From the NCBI RefSeq assembly GCF_013371215.1, contig NZ_JABWMH010000001.1, positions 496,001-560,000 on the forward strand: DNA of 64,000 bases, given 5' to 3'. Made by a program: the position numbers and the translations under genes. The notes beneath the pieces are model-generated. The model had not been told where the DNA came from. It ran no database searches and worked only from the letters and a program-made list of their open reading frames with translations. The stretch's first letter is position 1. The number at the start of each line of letters is the position of its first letter. Origin of the DNA: Parasphingorhabdus flavimaris. GTDB taxonomy: Bacteria > Pseudomonadota > Alphaproteobacteria > Sphingomonadales > Sphingomonadaceae. Positions 45,179 to 53,250 of this stretch are shown piece after piece.

Positions 45179-45888
45179 ACTACACGCGCAGCGCAATCGA
45201 GCAGCGTGAGTTTGAACGTATCTTCGATACCAGCACACAGACACTGCGCAACAAGCTAGGCATTTCCAATCCTAAAACGCTTGAACAAGTCGAACGCCAG
45301 GTCACACGCAGGGCTGCACAATCGCCTTTGCCTTCAACCGGTCAGGCAATGACCTACGATGGCTTCAAAGCCATTCATGCGCATCTGTTTGGCGACATCT
45401 ATGCCTGGGCGGGACAGGAGCGCAAATACACGACCGGAAGAGGGCCTTCCCCTTTTGCTCCGCCTGAGCAAATATCGTCATGGATGGAGAAGCAATTCAC
45501 AGCGCTCAGGCAAGAGGGCTTCCTTCAAGGGCTGCCCAAGGGAGAGTTCGCCAAGCGTGCGGCGCACTATGTGAACGAGATGAATGCTGTACATCCGTTT
45601 GTCGACGGCAATGGCCGTGCTCAACGTATGTGGCTGCGTGTTCTTGCTGACCGCAACGGTCTTGAGTTTCGGCTTGGTTCGAAGGATCGCGAGGCATGGA
45701 ACAAGGCCTCGATGATCGGCTTCAACAGCACGAACAAGCCTATGGCTGATTTGATCGCCGCCAACCTGCGCGAACGCGGAAAAAACCAGTCACAGAAAAA
45801 AACGTCCCTGCAACGAAAAGCAGGGCGCGCAGCAAAGAATTACAGGAAGCAGGCAGAGCCTGACAAAAATCCCGAGCGTGAACGCTGA
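45175..45888 (+). CDS. Fic domain toxin (AMPylating enzyme)
   Basis: The 237-residue protein is a complete Fic domain with the active-site motif HPFVDGNGRAQR near residue 141. Fic toxins transfer AMP to a target protein such as a topoisomerase. The C-terminal 35 residues are basic and contain LQRKAGRAAKNYR, similar to two segments of the protein at 47727. It lies upstream of the VirD4/TraG-like genes. The antitoxin overlaps its start (ATGA). Confidence 0.88.
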   Translation: MNYTRSAIEQREFERIFDTSTQTLRNKLGISNPKTLEQVERQVTRRAAQSPLPSTGQAMTYDGFKAIHAHLFGDIYAWAGQERKYTTGRGPSPFAPPEQISSWMEKQFTALRQEGFLQGLPKGEFAKRAAHYVNEMNAVHPFVDGNGRAQRMWLRVLADRNGLEFRLGSKDREAWNKASMIGFNSTNKPMADLIAANLRERGKNQSQKKTSLQRKAGRAAKNYRKQAEPDKNPERER

Positions 45889-46006
45889 AATCAGCATTTA
45901 TCGTCTGTTTCCAGTGCCAAGCCCACTGTTGCCCCGCCCATTGCATTGAAGCTTCCATAAGATAGCTCCCAACCAGTCCCTCCATATTTTTTGGAAAGGA
46001 CAAGAC

Positions 46007-46648
46007 ATGACAGATAATTCAAAACTCTTTGGTTTTCCCCGAGGCATTGACTTGGGAGGCAAAAACCAGTTGCTCGCAACTTCAAGCTGGCAAGGCAATC
46101 TCCAGCCATACCAATCTGGTATGATCTGGCTTGGACGTGATTTGAACGGCAACCCTGTTGGTGTTCAAGATGATCGCCATCTCTTTGCAGCAGCCTCAAA
46201 CCGCAGTGGTAAGGGCACAGGGCTGATTATTCCCAATCTATGCCTCTGGCCTGGAAGCACCGTTATCATCGATCCCAAAGGCGAAAACGCTGCCATCACA
46301 GCCCAGCACCGTGCCAAAATGGCTGGGCATCAGGTTATCGCACTTGATCCCTTTGATGAAGCTGGTCTGCCCCCCGAGCTTGTTGGTCGTTTCAATCCGC
46401 TCGATATGATTGATATCGAAAGCGACGATGCCATCGATATTGCCGGCATGATTGCAGATGCAATGATCGTGAAAGCAAATGCTAAGGATATGCACTGGGA
46501 TGAAAGCGCCCGCGATTTGATTACCGCGCTTATCCTTCATGTCTGCGATACCGAGGAAGAAGCGCGCCATCTCGGGCGTGTGCGCCAGCTTTTGACGCAA
46601 GGTGACTCCATTTTCCGTGACGCGATGATCATCGAAGATGAGGTATGA
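46007..46648 (+). CDS. VirD4/TraG coupling protein, N-terminal half
   Basis: The 213-residue protein holds the nucleotide-binding half of a type IV coupling ATPase: HLFAAASNRSGKGTGLIIPN (Walker A, about residue 65) and TVIIDPKGENAA. It ends exactly where the next frame begins (ATGA overlap). The family is normally a single protein of 550-650 residues, so this looks like a split or frameshifted gene. A hydrophobic N-terminal membrane anchor is not present. Confidence 0.82.
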   Translation: MTDNSKLFGFPRGIDLGGKNQLLATSSWQGNLQPYQSGMIWLGRDLNGNPVGVQDDRHLFAAASNRSGKGTGLIIPNLCLWPGSTVIIDPKGENAAITAQHRAKMAGHQVIALDPFDEAGLPPELVGRFNPLDMIDIESDDAIDIAGMIADAMIVKANAKDMHWDESARDLITALILHVCDTEEEARHLGRVRQLLTQGDSIFRDAMIIEDEV

Positions 46649-47730
46649 ACGCCTTTGACGGACTTTGGGGTCATATGAGCGCCAGTGAGGCAATCAATGA
46701 CAATGTGCGGGAATTTATTATCGGGGCTGCCGAAAGCATGATTGCGATGGGCAATAATGAGAGGGGCGGTGTTCTCAGCACAGCAAGGCGCAATACGCGC
46801 TTCCTCTCGACACCCAAGATCAGGGAAGTATTTTCGGCAACAAGCTTCGATATAGATGCAATCAAGACATCTGAAGGTGGCATGTCGATATACATTTGCC
46901 TGCCTGCACGTATGTTTCCAACCCATGCGCGATTCTTGCGCCTCATCATTTCGATGTTGCTCTACCGCATGGAAGAAATCGGCCTTGAAAAGCCTGCCAA
47001 CGGTCATCCTGTGCTCTTCATCCTCGATGAGTTTTCTTCGCTAGGTCACATGGAAATGTTGGAGAAGGCAGCGGGCTTGATGGCAGGATATGGCGTGAAG
47101 CTTTTCCCGATTGTCCAGGACGTGACCCAAATGAAAAAGCATTACCGTGAAAGCTGGGAAACCTTTCTTGCAAACGCAGGCACGATGATGTTTTTTGCCA
47201 ACAGCGACCTGACCACGCTCGATTGGCTTTCAAAACGTATGGGCGAAACTGAGGTCATTCGTGAAAGCAAGGGTAGTTCTGAATCAGTGACCCAAGGCTC
47301 AAGCGAGACCAATGGAATGAGCCAGCAGGAGGGGCAGAGCTATTCGGATAGTTCTTCTCAGTCGTTTCAGGACATGGCACCGCTCAGCCAGACGGCAACA
47401 ATACAAGGCGGGCAATCCATCTTTGATGTCTTTACCCGCAGGTTTCAGCAATCCACTGCGCAAAGCCAATCAAGCAGCAGAACAGATGGCGGTTCGCAGC
47501 AAGAATCGCACTCGCAATCCACAACCGAGAATAATTCCACTACCACAGGGCGCTCAAAATCAGAGCAGATCATGAAAACGGCCTTGATGACACCCGATGA
47601 GATCGCGACCTACTTTGCGCGAGAAAGTGGTCTGATGCTGGGTTTTGTAAGCGGGAAAGGGCCATACGCGATCAAGCGGACACCCTATTTTGATGATGAA
47701 ATGTTCGCAGATCTTTTGGACAAAGATTAG
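46645..47730 (+). CDS. VirD4/TraG coupling protein, C-terminal half
   Basis: The 361-residue protein contains the Walker B of TraG-type coupling proteins (PVLFILDEFSSLGHM, near 120) and FPIVQDVTQMKKHY. A long low-complexity insert rich in Ser, Gln and Thr follows from about residue 205 to 305, then the C-terminal end of the ATPase. It continues the protein encoded at 46007 but in the -1 frame. Joined, they give a nearly full-length coupling ATPase. The Ser/Gln stretch is unusual for the family. Confidence 0.8.
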   Translation: MNAFDGLWGHMSASEAINDNVREFIIGAAESMIAMGNNERGGVLSTARRNTRFLSTPKIREVFSATSFDIDAIKTSEGGMSIYICLPARMFPTHARFLRLIISMLLYRMEEIGLEKPANGHPVLFILDEFSSLGHMEMLEKAAGLMAGYGVKLFPIVQDVTQMKKHYRESWETFLANAGTMMFFANSDLTTLDWLSKRMGETEVIRESKGSSESVTQGSSETNGMSQQEGQSYSDSSSQSFQDMAPLSQTATIQGGQSIFDVFTRRFQQSTAQSQSSSRTDGGSQQESHSQSTTENNSTTTGRSKSEQIMKTALMTPDEIATYFARESGLMLGFVSGKGPYAIKRTPYFDDEMFADLLDKD

Positions 47731-48164
47731 CGACTAGGCGACTGGCCTTTGTCCAAATCAGGAGAGGCGGCGCGGTATTCCCGCGCTGCCTTTTTTGCTT
47801 TTGAGGCTAGGTCTTTGGGAGGTTTCACCGCTTGCCTTTTTGGACCCTCTACTTGTTCGCGCATGGCATTGGCGCGGCTGATATGAGCCTGCCAGTTGAC
47901 GCTATTTTCACCCATACCGCGAGGCTGCGGCGCTCGTGCAGGGGATGGCTGAAATTGCTGTTTGGCGTTGCGTGCCTTTTGGGCCAGCGACTTTGCCTTA
48001 TTTCCCTCAAATGCGGGCCTTGCCGATGTCGGGGAAGGCGCGGCCTTCACAGATATAGATTTCGGTGTTGAATTTCCTGCCTTGGCGCGTTCAATCGGCG
48101 TGGTGAGCTTGGCTCGTGGCATCTTGTCAACTTTGGAAGCATACGAGCCATTGCGCGATGACAT
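47727..48164 (-). CDS. Basic Pro/Lys-rich protein with repeated tail motif
   Basis: The 145-residue protein is disordered-looking, with much Lys, Arg, Pro and Ser. It contains LAQKARNAKQQF in the middle and LASKAKKAAREYR near the end. The same LxxKAxxA(K/R)x(Y/F) pattern ends the Fic toxin at 45175. It converges with the coupling-protein gene with overlapping stops. A secretion or relaxosome-related role is possible but unproven. Confidence 0.6.
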   Translation of the reverse strand: MSSRNGSYASKVDKMPRAKLTTPIERAKAGNSTPKSISVKAAPSPTSARPAFEGNKAKSLAQKARNAKQQFQPSPARAPQPRGMGENSVNWQAHISRANAMREQVEGPKRQAVKPPKDLASKAKKAAREYRAASPDLDKGQSPSR

Positions 48165-48179
48165 GAGGCTTTCTCCTGA

Positions 48180-48206
48180 TAAAAAAGCCCCGCCATAAGG
48201 CGGGGC
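48180..48206 (-). terminator. Rho-independent terminator
   Basis: GCCCCGCC (48187-48194) and GGCGGGGC (48199-48206) form an 8-bp stem around ATAA. On the minus strand it is followed by six Ts. It lies 15 bases past the stop of the gene at 48221. Confidence 0.85.
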
Positions 48207-48220
48207 GAGTGAAGTTGGAA

Positions 48221-48970
48221 TTATTGGAAGGTTGCGCGGGGCGGGAGCATAATACCTGACTGCAATTGAGCAGGATCAGGCATGCCTTGCAGATAGTCTC
48301 GGGAGACCTGACCCGCGCCCCTACGACCCGCATCTACCAGCTCATCCGACATCTTGTCGCGAATGCCATCACCAACCTTGCAAAGGTCAGGTACAAAGAA
48401 GCAGCCAACATCAGCGACATTCGCCACAAGCTCTTTACCGCCCTGCGAACTACGAATGGCCTGCTGTTTGTGCTGAAGGATGGTGCCTTCCATCTGGTAC
48501 ACTGCCTGCTGGATCAGGTTCGCTCGTTCATAGAGCGATTGATAGGCTGCAAGACCGCTTTGCAATTGCGTTTGTACGGTGACAAGCTTTTCCTGATAGG
48601 TAAATTCCAGTTCCTTGAGGTCTGTCTGGAAAGCAAGTTCGGCAACACGTTCGCCTTCGGCGCGTGCCTCGGCGATTTGTTTTTCTGCCTCAGCCTTATC
48701 CATCAGGGTTTCCTGAATAACCGTGACTTCATATTGTGCTATTGCCTTACCCACTAAGACAGTGGGTTTCCAATCATAGGGTGCAACGATCTGCGCGGCG
48801 CCTAGGCAAGCTACGATCACAAACCCTGGAGCACTAAGTGTCAGTAGCGTTCGCATCCAGCCCCGAGGCTGGAATACGGGTTGCATGGGTTGAATTTGTG
48901 GACGCGTTGCAGGTGGGCTAAAATTGCCAGACCGTGCCATCGGTTCAATTTTTTTGGTTTGGTTTTGCAT
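48221..48970 (-). CDS. Membrane-anchored coiled-coil protein
   Basis: The 249-residue protein has one transmembrane helix at about residues 40-62 (TLLTLSAPGFVIVACLGAA), then a long coiled coil (AEAEKQIAEARAEGERVAEL) to about 165, and a C-terminal segment with two Cys (VADVGCFFVPDLCKVGDG). AGGAG precedes the ATG. It sits next to the VirD4-type genes and is probably a mating-pair or envelope component, but the family was not recognised. Confidence 0.6.
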   Translation of the reverse strand: MQNQTKKIEPMARSGNFSPPATRPQIQPMQPVFQPRGWMRTLLTLSAPGFVIVACLGAAQIVAPYDWKPTVLVGKAIAQYEVTVIQETLMDKAEAEKQIAEARAEGERVAELAFQTDLKELEFTYQEKLVTVQTQLQSGLAAYQSLYERANLIQQAVYQMEGTILQHKQQAIRSSQGGKELVANVADVGCFFVPDLCKVGDGIRDKMSDELVDAGRRGAGQVSRDYLQGMPDPAQLQSGIMLPPRATFQ

Positions 48971-49141
48971 GTGACATCTCCTGTTTAACCATCAGGGGAT
49001 GTCTCACGTTGCCGTAGGAATTTTCTGTCCAATGCACTAGTAAGATGCGATCCATTGGCTGTGAGTGTGTTTGACGTGAGTGGTGAGTGGAGCGTAAAAG
49101 ACGATATAGGAAAATCGGATATTTGATATGAAAGCTTCGCT

Positions 49142-50296
49142 GTGACTGGAACCAAGGAGGAAGAATTAGATAAGATCGCTGTGGCCCAAGGATTGACTGA
49201 ACGATCAATCGATGAAGGTCGGACTTTAAAAAAAGGTGATGATTCTGTAATTCGTGCTCGTGAAGCATTCTCACGAGAGAAGGCCAAACTTCATAAGAAC
49301 AATATGTTCTTGCTTCATCATTCACTGGCCAAGTCTGGTGTAGTTAATCATAGTTATTTAGAAAAAGCTTTGTCTTCGATTCTAGAGAGAGCCAGCATTT
49401 TTGAGTTCCAAAATGCGCACCCTAATTTTTGCCTCTCGCTCAAGCAAATTTCCGATCTGATGCAGGAGTTTGAAGGCTTCCGAGATTTGTTTAAAGCTAA
49501 ATTGGATTCTTCGAATGCTAAGGAGAATAGAGAGGTTTACACATTATGTGAGGAGTATTTTCAGCGATGTGCGAGTGAAATTATTGATCAATCTGAATTT
49601 CAGCCAATAGTTTTTCAGCTACTTAAGTCCTGTTTGAAATCACTAGCTCAAGGAAACGAAATTGTTGGCGCTCGTGAGCATCACTTTGAAACTGCTCTGA
49701 CCTCCAGTGTACCAGATAGTCTCCTCGCCAGGATGCGAAGCAAAAAGCGAATGCTTTCCGCAGAAGCAATAACAGCTGAAATTAAACAAATTCTTGACAT
49801 AAAAGTTGAAAAAACAGATACTTATGAAAACAATCCCCAACCAGATGAAGCTGGGATGGAAGATGATAAAGGTGACATTGACGATCCTTTGTCTGCGTTA
49901 GCCAAGAGCATTAGCACAGACACTAACGTTCAAGCAGAGTTTGAACGACAGGCTCGTATGCTTATTTCCAAAGCACAGTTCCTCGAGAATGAAGCGAACC
50001 CACCGCCCATACCTGAACGGAAATATCATCCACGCAAAGACAACATCGTAGAGTTTTTGCAAGAGGTTTGGGGAGAGTGGAATGATCGCGATCTCCTTTC
50101 GCGTCGTGTATTACAAATCCATGATCGTCGTGCTCATGGCGCACTGATAAATTATTTGCGGACAGATACATTGCCCGAAGGTTTGAATGTCTGGACGACG
50201 AAAGATGAAACTGATCGTTGGCTTGAACACGGCCTTTTTACTGCTGATGAAGTCACACGCGCCTCCGGCGCCCTCCAAACTCGAAGACATTCATAA
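49142..50296 (+). CDS. Hypothetical protein
   Basis: This 384-residue charged protein starts with GTG at 49142 and has no signal peptide or membrane segment. The middle (about 225-245) is an acidic linker (DEAGMEDDKGDIDDPLSALA); the end contains HDRRAHGALINYLRTDTLPE. No domain was recognised. The gene is AT-rich relative to the core genes, as expected for acquired DNA. Confidence 0.6.
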   Translation: MTGTKEEELDKIAVAQGLTERSIDEGRTLKKGDDSVIRAREAFSREKAKLHKNNMFLLHHSLAKSGVVNHSYLEKALSSILERASIFEFQNAHPNFCLSLKQISDLMQEFEGFRDLFKAKLDSSNAKENREVYTLCEEYFQRCASEIIDQSEFQPIVFQLLKSCLKSLAQGNEIVGAREHHFETALTSSVPDSLLARMRSKKRMLSAEAITAEIKQILDIKVEKTDTYENNPQPDEAGMEDDKGDIDDPLSALAKSISTDTNVQAEFERQARMLISKAQFLENEANPPPIPERKYHPRKDNIVEFLQEVWGEWNDRDLLSRRVLQIHDRRAHGALINYLRTDTLPEGLNVWTTKDETDRWLEHGLFTADEVTRASGALQTRRHS

Positions 50297-50406
50297 ACCA
50301 CAAAGTATTAATGGTTCATGTTTGGTTAATATAAAATGAGTCATTTTCTGACTGACAGTTGAGGTTTGGCAAATTTGCAGAACCGCTGTGAGTACGGAGA
50401 AGACTA

Positions 50407-50535
50407 ATGAGCGCACCTCATAATTCCAGTGTCCTGACAAACGCACAATTGAGCGAGAATTATCGGTACTACGATAGGCAGCTGTTTAGCTGGATCAACA
50501 TGGTCAATAGCGGAAATTTTTACGCTGGTTACTGA
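50407..50535 (+). CDS. Small protein of 42 residues
   Basis: The frame reads MSAPHNSSVLTNAQLSENYR and ends NSGNFYAGY. GGAGA lies about 8 bases before the ATG. It is the first of three closely spaced small genes. No family recognised; support is the ribosome site and position. Confidence 0.42.
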   Translation: MSAPHNSSVLTNAQLSENYRYYDRQLFSWINMVNSGNFYAGY

Positions 50536-50584
50536 TCTGAGAGCGGGCAGGTGATCCTGCCCGCCTCATACAATGGAGGTTCCG

Positions 50585-50713
50585 ATGGAAAGACCACTTA
50601 CATCGGCTAGGTCCGAAGTCGGACTAGCCATCGCAAGAAGATTAGAAAACCCGACTTTCATATTCATTGACGCTGGAAAGGAGCACACAGATGAACCCGA
50701 TAACGATAAATAA
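50585..50713 (+). CDS. Small protein of 42 residues with strong ribosome site
   Basis: The frame reads MERPLTSARSEVGLAIARRL and ends in an acidic tail. GGAGG is five bases before the ATG. It overlaps the next gene by 23 bases, suggesting coupling. No homologue was recognised. Confidence 0.45.
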   Translation: MERPLTSARSEVGLAIARRLENPTFIFIDAGKEHTDEPDNDK

Positions 50714-51002
50714 CGAAGTTACCACCGTCGAACGTGGGCAAATCCTTGCCGCCTTTTTAGCGCGCAAAGATGAACTCGATTACGGCATGCCCCTAATGTG
50801 TCGATTGATTCAGCAAAAAGTCGGTGCCGCTGGGGACAGGGTGCGATTGATTGACGGAAGGCGGATCAATACCGATAACATCACGCCCCGCGATCTTCAA
50901 AACTTTAAGGATGGACGCAAAACCACCTTGGATAAACTCTATGTTCTGGTCGCTTATTTGACACTTATTGACGAGGAACGGCCCAACAAAAAGGCTGCAT
51001 AA
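50691..51002 (+). CDS. Hypothetical protein before a terminator
   Basis: From ATG 50691 (AAAGGAG upstream) the product is 103 residues: polar and helical, with MNPITINNEVTTVERGQILA and KDELDYGMPLMCRLIQQKV. No family was assigned. It is the last gene of the 50.4-51.0 kb run, closed by the terminator at 51021. Confidence 0.6.
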   Translation: MNPITINNEVTTVERGQILAAFLARKDELDYGMPLMCRLIQQKVGAAGDRVRLIDGRRINTDNITPRDLQNFKDGRKTTLDKLYVLVAYLTLIDEERPNKKAA

Positions 51003-51020
51003 GGTTCCAAACATTGACTA

Positions 51021-51055
51021 GCCCCGCTTCGAGTTTCGAGCGGGGCTTTTATTTT
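51021..51055 (+). terminator. Rho-independent terminator
   Basis: GCCCCGCTTCGA (51021-51032) and TCGAGCGGGGC (51036-51046) form a long stem around GTT, followed by TTTTATTTT. It ends the small-gene run. Confidence 0.9.
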
Positions 51056-51169
51056 GTCTGGCATTCGTGATCATGAGATTGCCTGTCTCCCATTTCGCAA
51101 TATTCATCTGTTCCTTCCTGCCACTCGTTTCTGTCTCTAGCTGACTGCTTCTGAGAACCCCTTCGGGTT

Positions 51170-51214
51170 TGCAACAAGCTGCCCGCACCATCTGCTTACG
51201 CAGACCGGGTTGCA
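51170..51214 (+). ncRNA. Structured leader motif, copy 3
   Basis: TGCAAC (51170-51175) pairs with GTTGCA (51209-51214). Inside is GCTGCCCGCACCAT, the hairpin CTGC/GCAG around TTAC (51192-51203), and ACCGG. It lies 90 bases before the gene at 51304. Sequence outside the stems is shared with copy 2. Confidence 0.55.
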
Positions 51215-51303
51215 TGTTGGCAAATCAAAAGACGGCACAGGCTCATCGACTCCTCATCGGCTGGAAGGTCCAGTCGAACATCAAAACTGAAAAGGAGACG
51301 ATC

Positions 51304-51534
51304 ATGTCTAACACTAATGAAAATACACAAACCAAAAACCGCCCTACACACGTTGTGAAAAGCCGCGTTGGTTATGGAGAAAATGTCCGCTTCGAAAGAT
51401 TGGGTGTTGCCTTCACTCGCCCGACCGAAGGTCTCTATGTCAAGCTGACTGGGAAACAGGTTATCAGTGGCGGTTTCTATCTCTTCCCAATTGAAGAAAA
51501 ATCCGAAGGTCAAGATGCTGGAGCTGCTCAATGA
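51304..51534 (+). CDS. Small plasmid-type protein
   Basis: The 76-residue protein starts at 51304 behind AAAGGAG. It contains RPTHVVKSRVGYGENVRFER and LYVKLTGKQVISGGFYLFPI, beta-rich, similar in outline to small uncharacterised plasmid proteins. It carries copy 3 of the structured leader. Its stop overlaps an 18-residue frame at 51531-51587, too short to support. Confidence 0.55.
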   Translation: MSNTNENTQTKNRPTHVVKSRVGYGENVRFERLGVAFTRPTEGLYVKLTGKQVISGGFYLFPIEEKSEGQDAGAAQ

Positions 51535-51607
51535 GCGGCTCCACGCCTTTAACGCCCGATCAAAAACACGAAGCTTTTGAGGGGTAGCTTGCATCATATC
51601 CAATAAT

Positions 51608-51695
51608 GTTCACTGATATGTGACATTATATATTGCATTTGTTCATCTATATGTGACATACTATGTTTATTAAGTTCACTCATAGGTGACATTAT
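51608..51695 (+). repeat. Three 22-bp direct repeats, 33-bp period (probable operators)
   Basis: Copies begin at 51608, 51641 and 51674: GTTCACTGATATGTGACATT, GTTCATCTATATGTGACATA and GTTCACTCATAGGTGACATT (first 20 bases each). The period is 33 bases, about three helical turns. The third runs into the ATG of the HTH gene at 51694, so the array is likely its own operator. It is not a CRISPR. Confidence 0.7.
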
Positions 51696-52155
51696 GAACA
51701 TGGAAAACGCAAGAAAACAGCTTGAAAGACGACTTTCGCCGCTTCGTAAAATCGAAAGCGAACTCGCTACGCCGCCACGCGGATGGATAAAAGCCATCCG
51801 CGAAGCCTTGAACATGAGCGCTGTGCAAATGGCAAAGCGCCTTGGCGTCGTTCGCTCGCGCATAAACGCATTGGAAAAATCTGAGGTGACAGGCAACGTC
51901 ACCATCAAAACTATGCGCGAAGCTGCCGAAGCCATGAATTGCAGGTTTGTCTATGCGATTGTGCCTGTCAAACCGATGGATGAAATCTTGCGTGACCGTG
52001 CAAAAATTGTCGCCAAGGAACGTCTGCAATTTATCGACCATACCATGCGCCTTGAAGATCAGGCGATGGATGAGGGCGACCGCAAGCAACAAGCGGACCG
52101 CATCATAGATGAGATTATCGAAAAAGAGGCACGGCGTTTGTGGAACGAAACATGA
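51694..52155 (+). CDS. Mobile mystery protein A (XRE-type HTH antitoxin-like)
   Basis: The 153-residue protein contains an HTH (SAVQMAKRLGVVRSRINALE, about 43-62) in the context KAIREALNMSAVQMA, the signature of mobile mystery protein A. It is paired with protein B, which is Fic-like; the two share a 4-base overlap. The set behaves like a toxin-antitoxin pair carried on mobile elements. Operator repeats lie just upstream. Confidence 0.85.
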   Translation: MNMENARKQLERRLSPLRKIESELATPPRGWIKAIREALNMSAVQMAKRLGVVRSRINALEKSEVTGNVTIKTMREAAEAMNCRFVYAIVPVKPMDEILRDRAKIVAKERLQFIDHTMRLEDQAMDEGDRKQQADRIIDEIIEKEARRLWNET

Positions 52156-52742
52156 GCGACCCGCTATTTGATGGAGACGATGACGCAGCCACACCGCTCG
52201 ACCCCGACGAGCGGGAGGGACTGATTCCCAACTACATCACGCTGCGCCGTGAACTCAATGAAGCCGAGGCTATCAATATTGCCGAGGCCGAGCGTTGGGC
52301 TTTTTCCCGAAAACGCGATGTTCTGGATGAGGGCACGTTAAAGGCGCTTCACAGACAAATGTTTGGGAAAGTGTGGAAGTGGGCAGGGGATATCCGCCAA
52401 ACCGAAAAAACCATCGGAATTGATCCGGTACGCATTGGCGTTGAGCTGAAAACCTTGCTTGATGATGTGCGCTACTGGATTGCGAACGAAACCTACCCAG
52501 CAGATGAAATCGCGGTGCGTTTTCATCATCGGCTAGTCGCAATCCATCCTTTCCCCAATGGCAACGGACGACATGCACGTCTTGCCGCCGACGTTCTGAT
52601 AAAGCAGCTTGGTGGTGATCGCTTCACCTGGGGCAGGAAAAATATGGTCGAGCCAAGTGCCACACGAAAGGCATATGTTGCGGCGCTACAAAAGGCAGAT
52701 GCTCACGACATATCTGATTTGATCGAATTTGCGCGAAGCTGA
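52152..52742 (+). CDS. Mobile mystery protein B (Fic/DOC domain)
   Basis: Starting at 52152 the 196-residue protein carries the Fic active-site motif HPFPNGNGRHAR near residue 130 and the conserved TLKALHRQMFGKVWKWAGDI. As the partner of protein A it is the presumed toxin, AMPylating or modifying an unknown target. An earlier ATG at 52140 is in frame but inside the A gene's end. It is the second Fic protein of this island. Confidence 0.87.
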   Translation: MSDPLFDGDDDAATPLDPDEREGLIPNYITLRRELNEAEAINIAEAERWAFSRKRDVLDEGTLKALHRQMFGKVWKWAGDIRQTEKTIGIDPVRIGVELKTLLDDVRYWIANETYPADEIAVRFHHRLVAIHPFPNGNGRHARLAADVLIKQLGGDRFTWGRKNMVEPSATRKAYVAALQKADAHDISDLIEFARS

Positions 52743-52861
52743 TTAATGGGTCTTTCTGGATATGTTTGTGGATATAGTACATAGAGTCCACGCTGGTATG
52801 ACGGAAAAATGTGCTCCCGAAATAGTCCGGTGTTTTGTCTAAATGAAGGAATGCAAGGTGT

Positions 52862-53225
52862 GTTTTGTATTACAAAACTACCTTGGCAAGGGAGACGCTG
52901 CGCTCTCCCGTTGCATCCCTCTCGCGGTTGGCGCGGGACTTAGGCATCCAAGGATATGAAATATCAGATGTTGGAGCCATCCCACGCCAATTAGACCGTA
53001 TCGCCGGTCAATCACTCGCAAGGAGACTTCGCTCTCCCTGCACCCATCGATCCTTTCAGGAAGATCAGGGGGCTATCGCGCCACCCTTGAAACCCACTCG
53101 CATCTTGTGAAAGCTGCACCATCATCAGGTGAGCGTTCCTGTCTCCCCTAAAACCCCAAGACCATTTCATGGAGACAATATCATTGTGACCAAAGGGAGA
53201 TGTCACTCTGCCCTTTGGAAACCCA
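52862..53225. other. Structured non-coding region with GGGAGAC-type hairpins
   Basis: No gene is seen between 52743 and 53250. GTTTTGTA (52862) and TACAAAAC (52871) form a perfect dyad. GGGAG ... CTCCC (52890-52909) is a hairpin flanked by GCAA and TTGC, and CCTTGG (52881) may pair with CCAAGG (52948) to close it. A similar GCAAGGAGAC stem lies at about 53020-53045. CCAAAGGG pairs with CCCTTTGG at about 53201-53219. The set resembles structured leaders of mobile-element genes. Confidence 0.45.
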
Positions 53226-53250
53226 TTGACCCATGGACGGAGCTAGACCT

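Noticed and set aside
51531-51587. 18-residue frame overlapping the stop of the 51304 gene
   Set aside because: Too short to support beyond the ATGA overlap.
51608-51695. CRISPR-like repeat array
   Set aside because: Only three 22-bp repeats with 11-bp gaps, overlapping a start codon and without cas genes; operators fit better.
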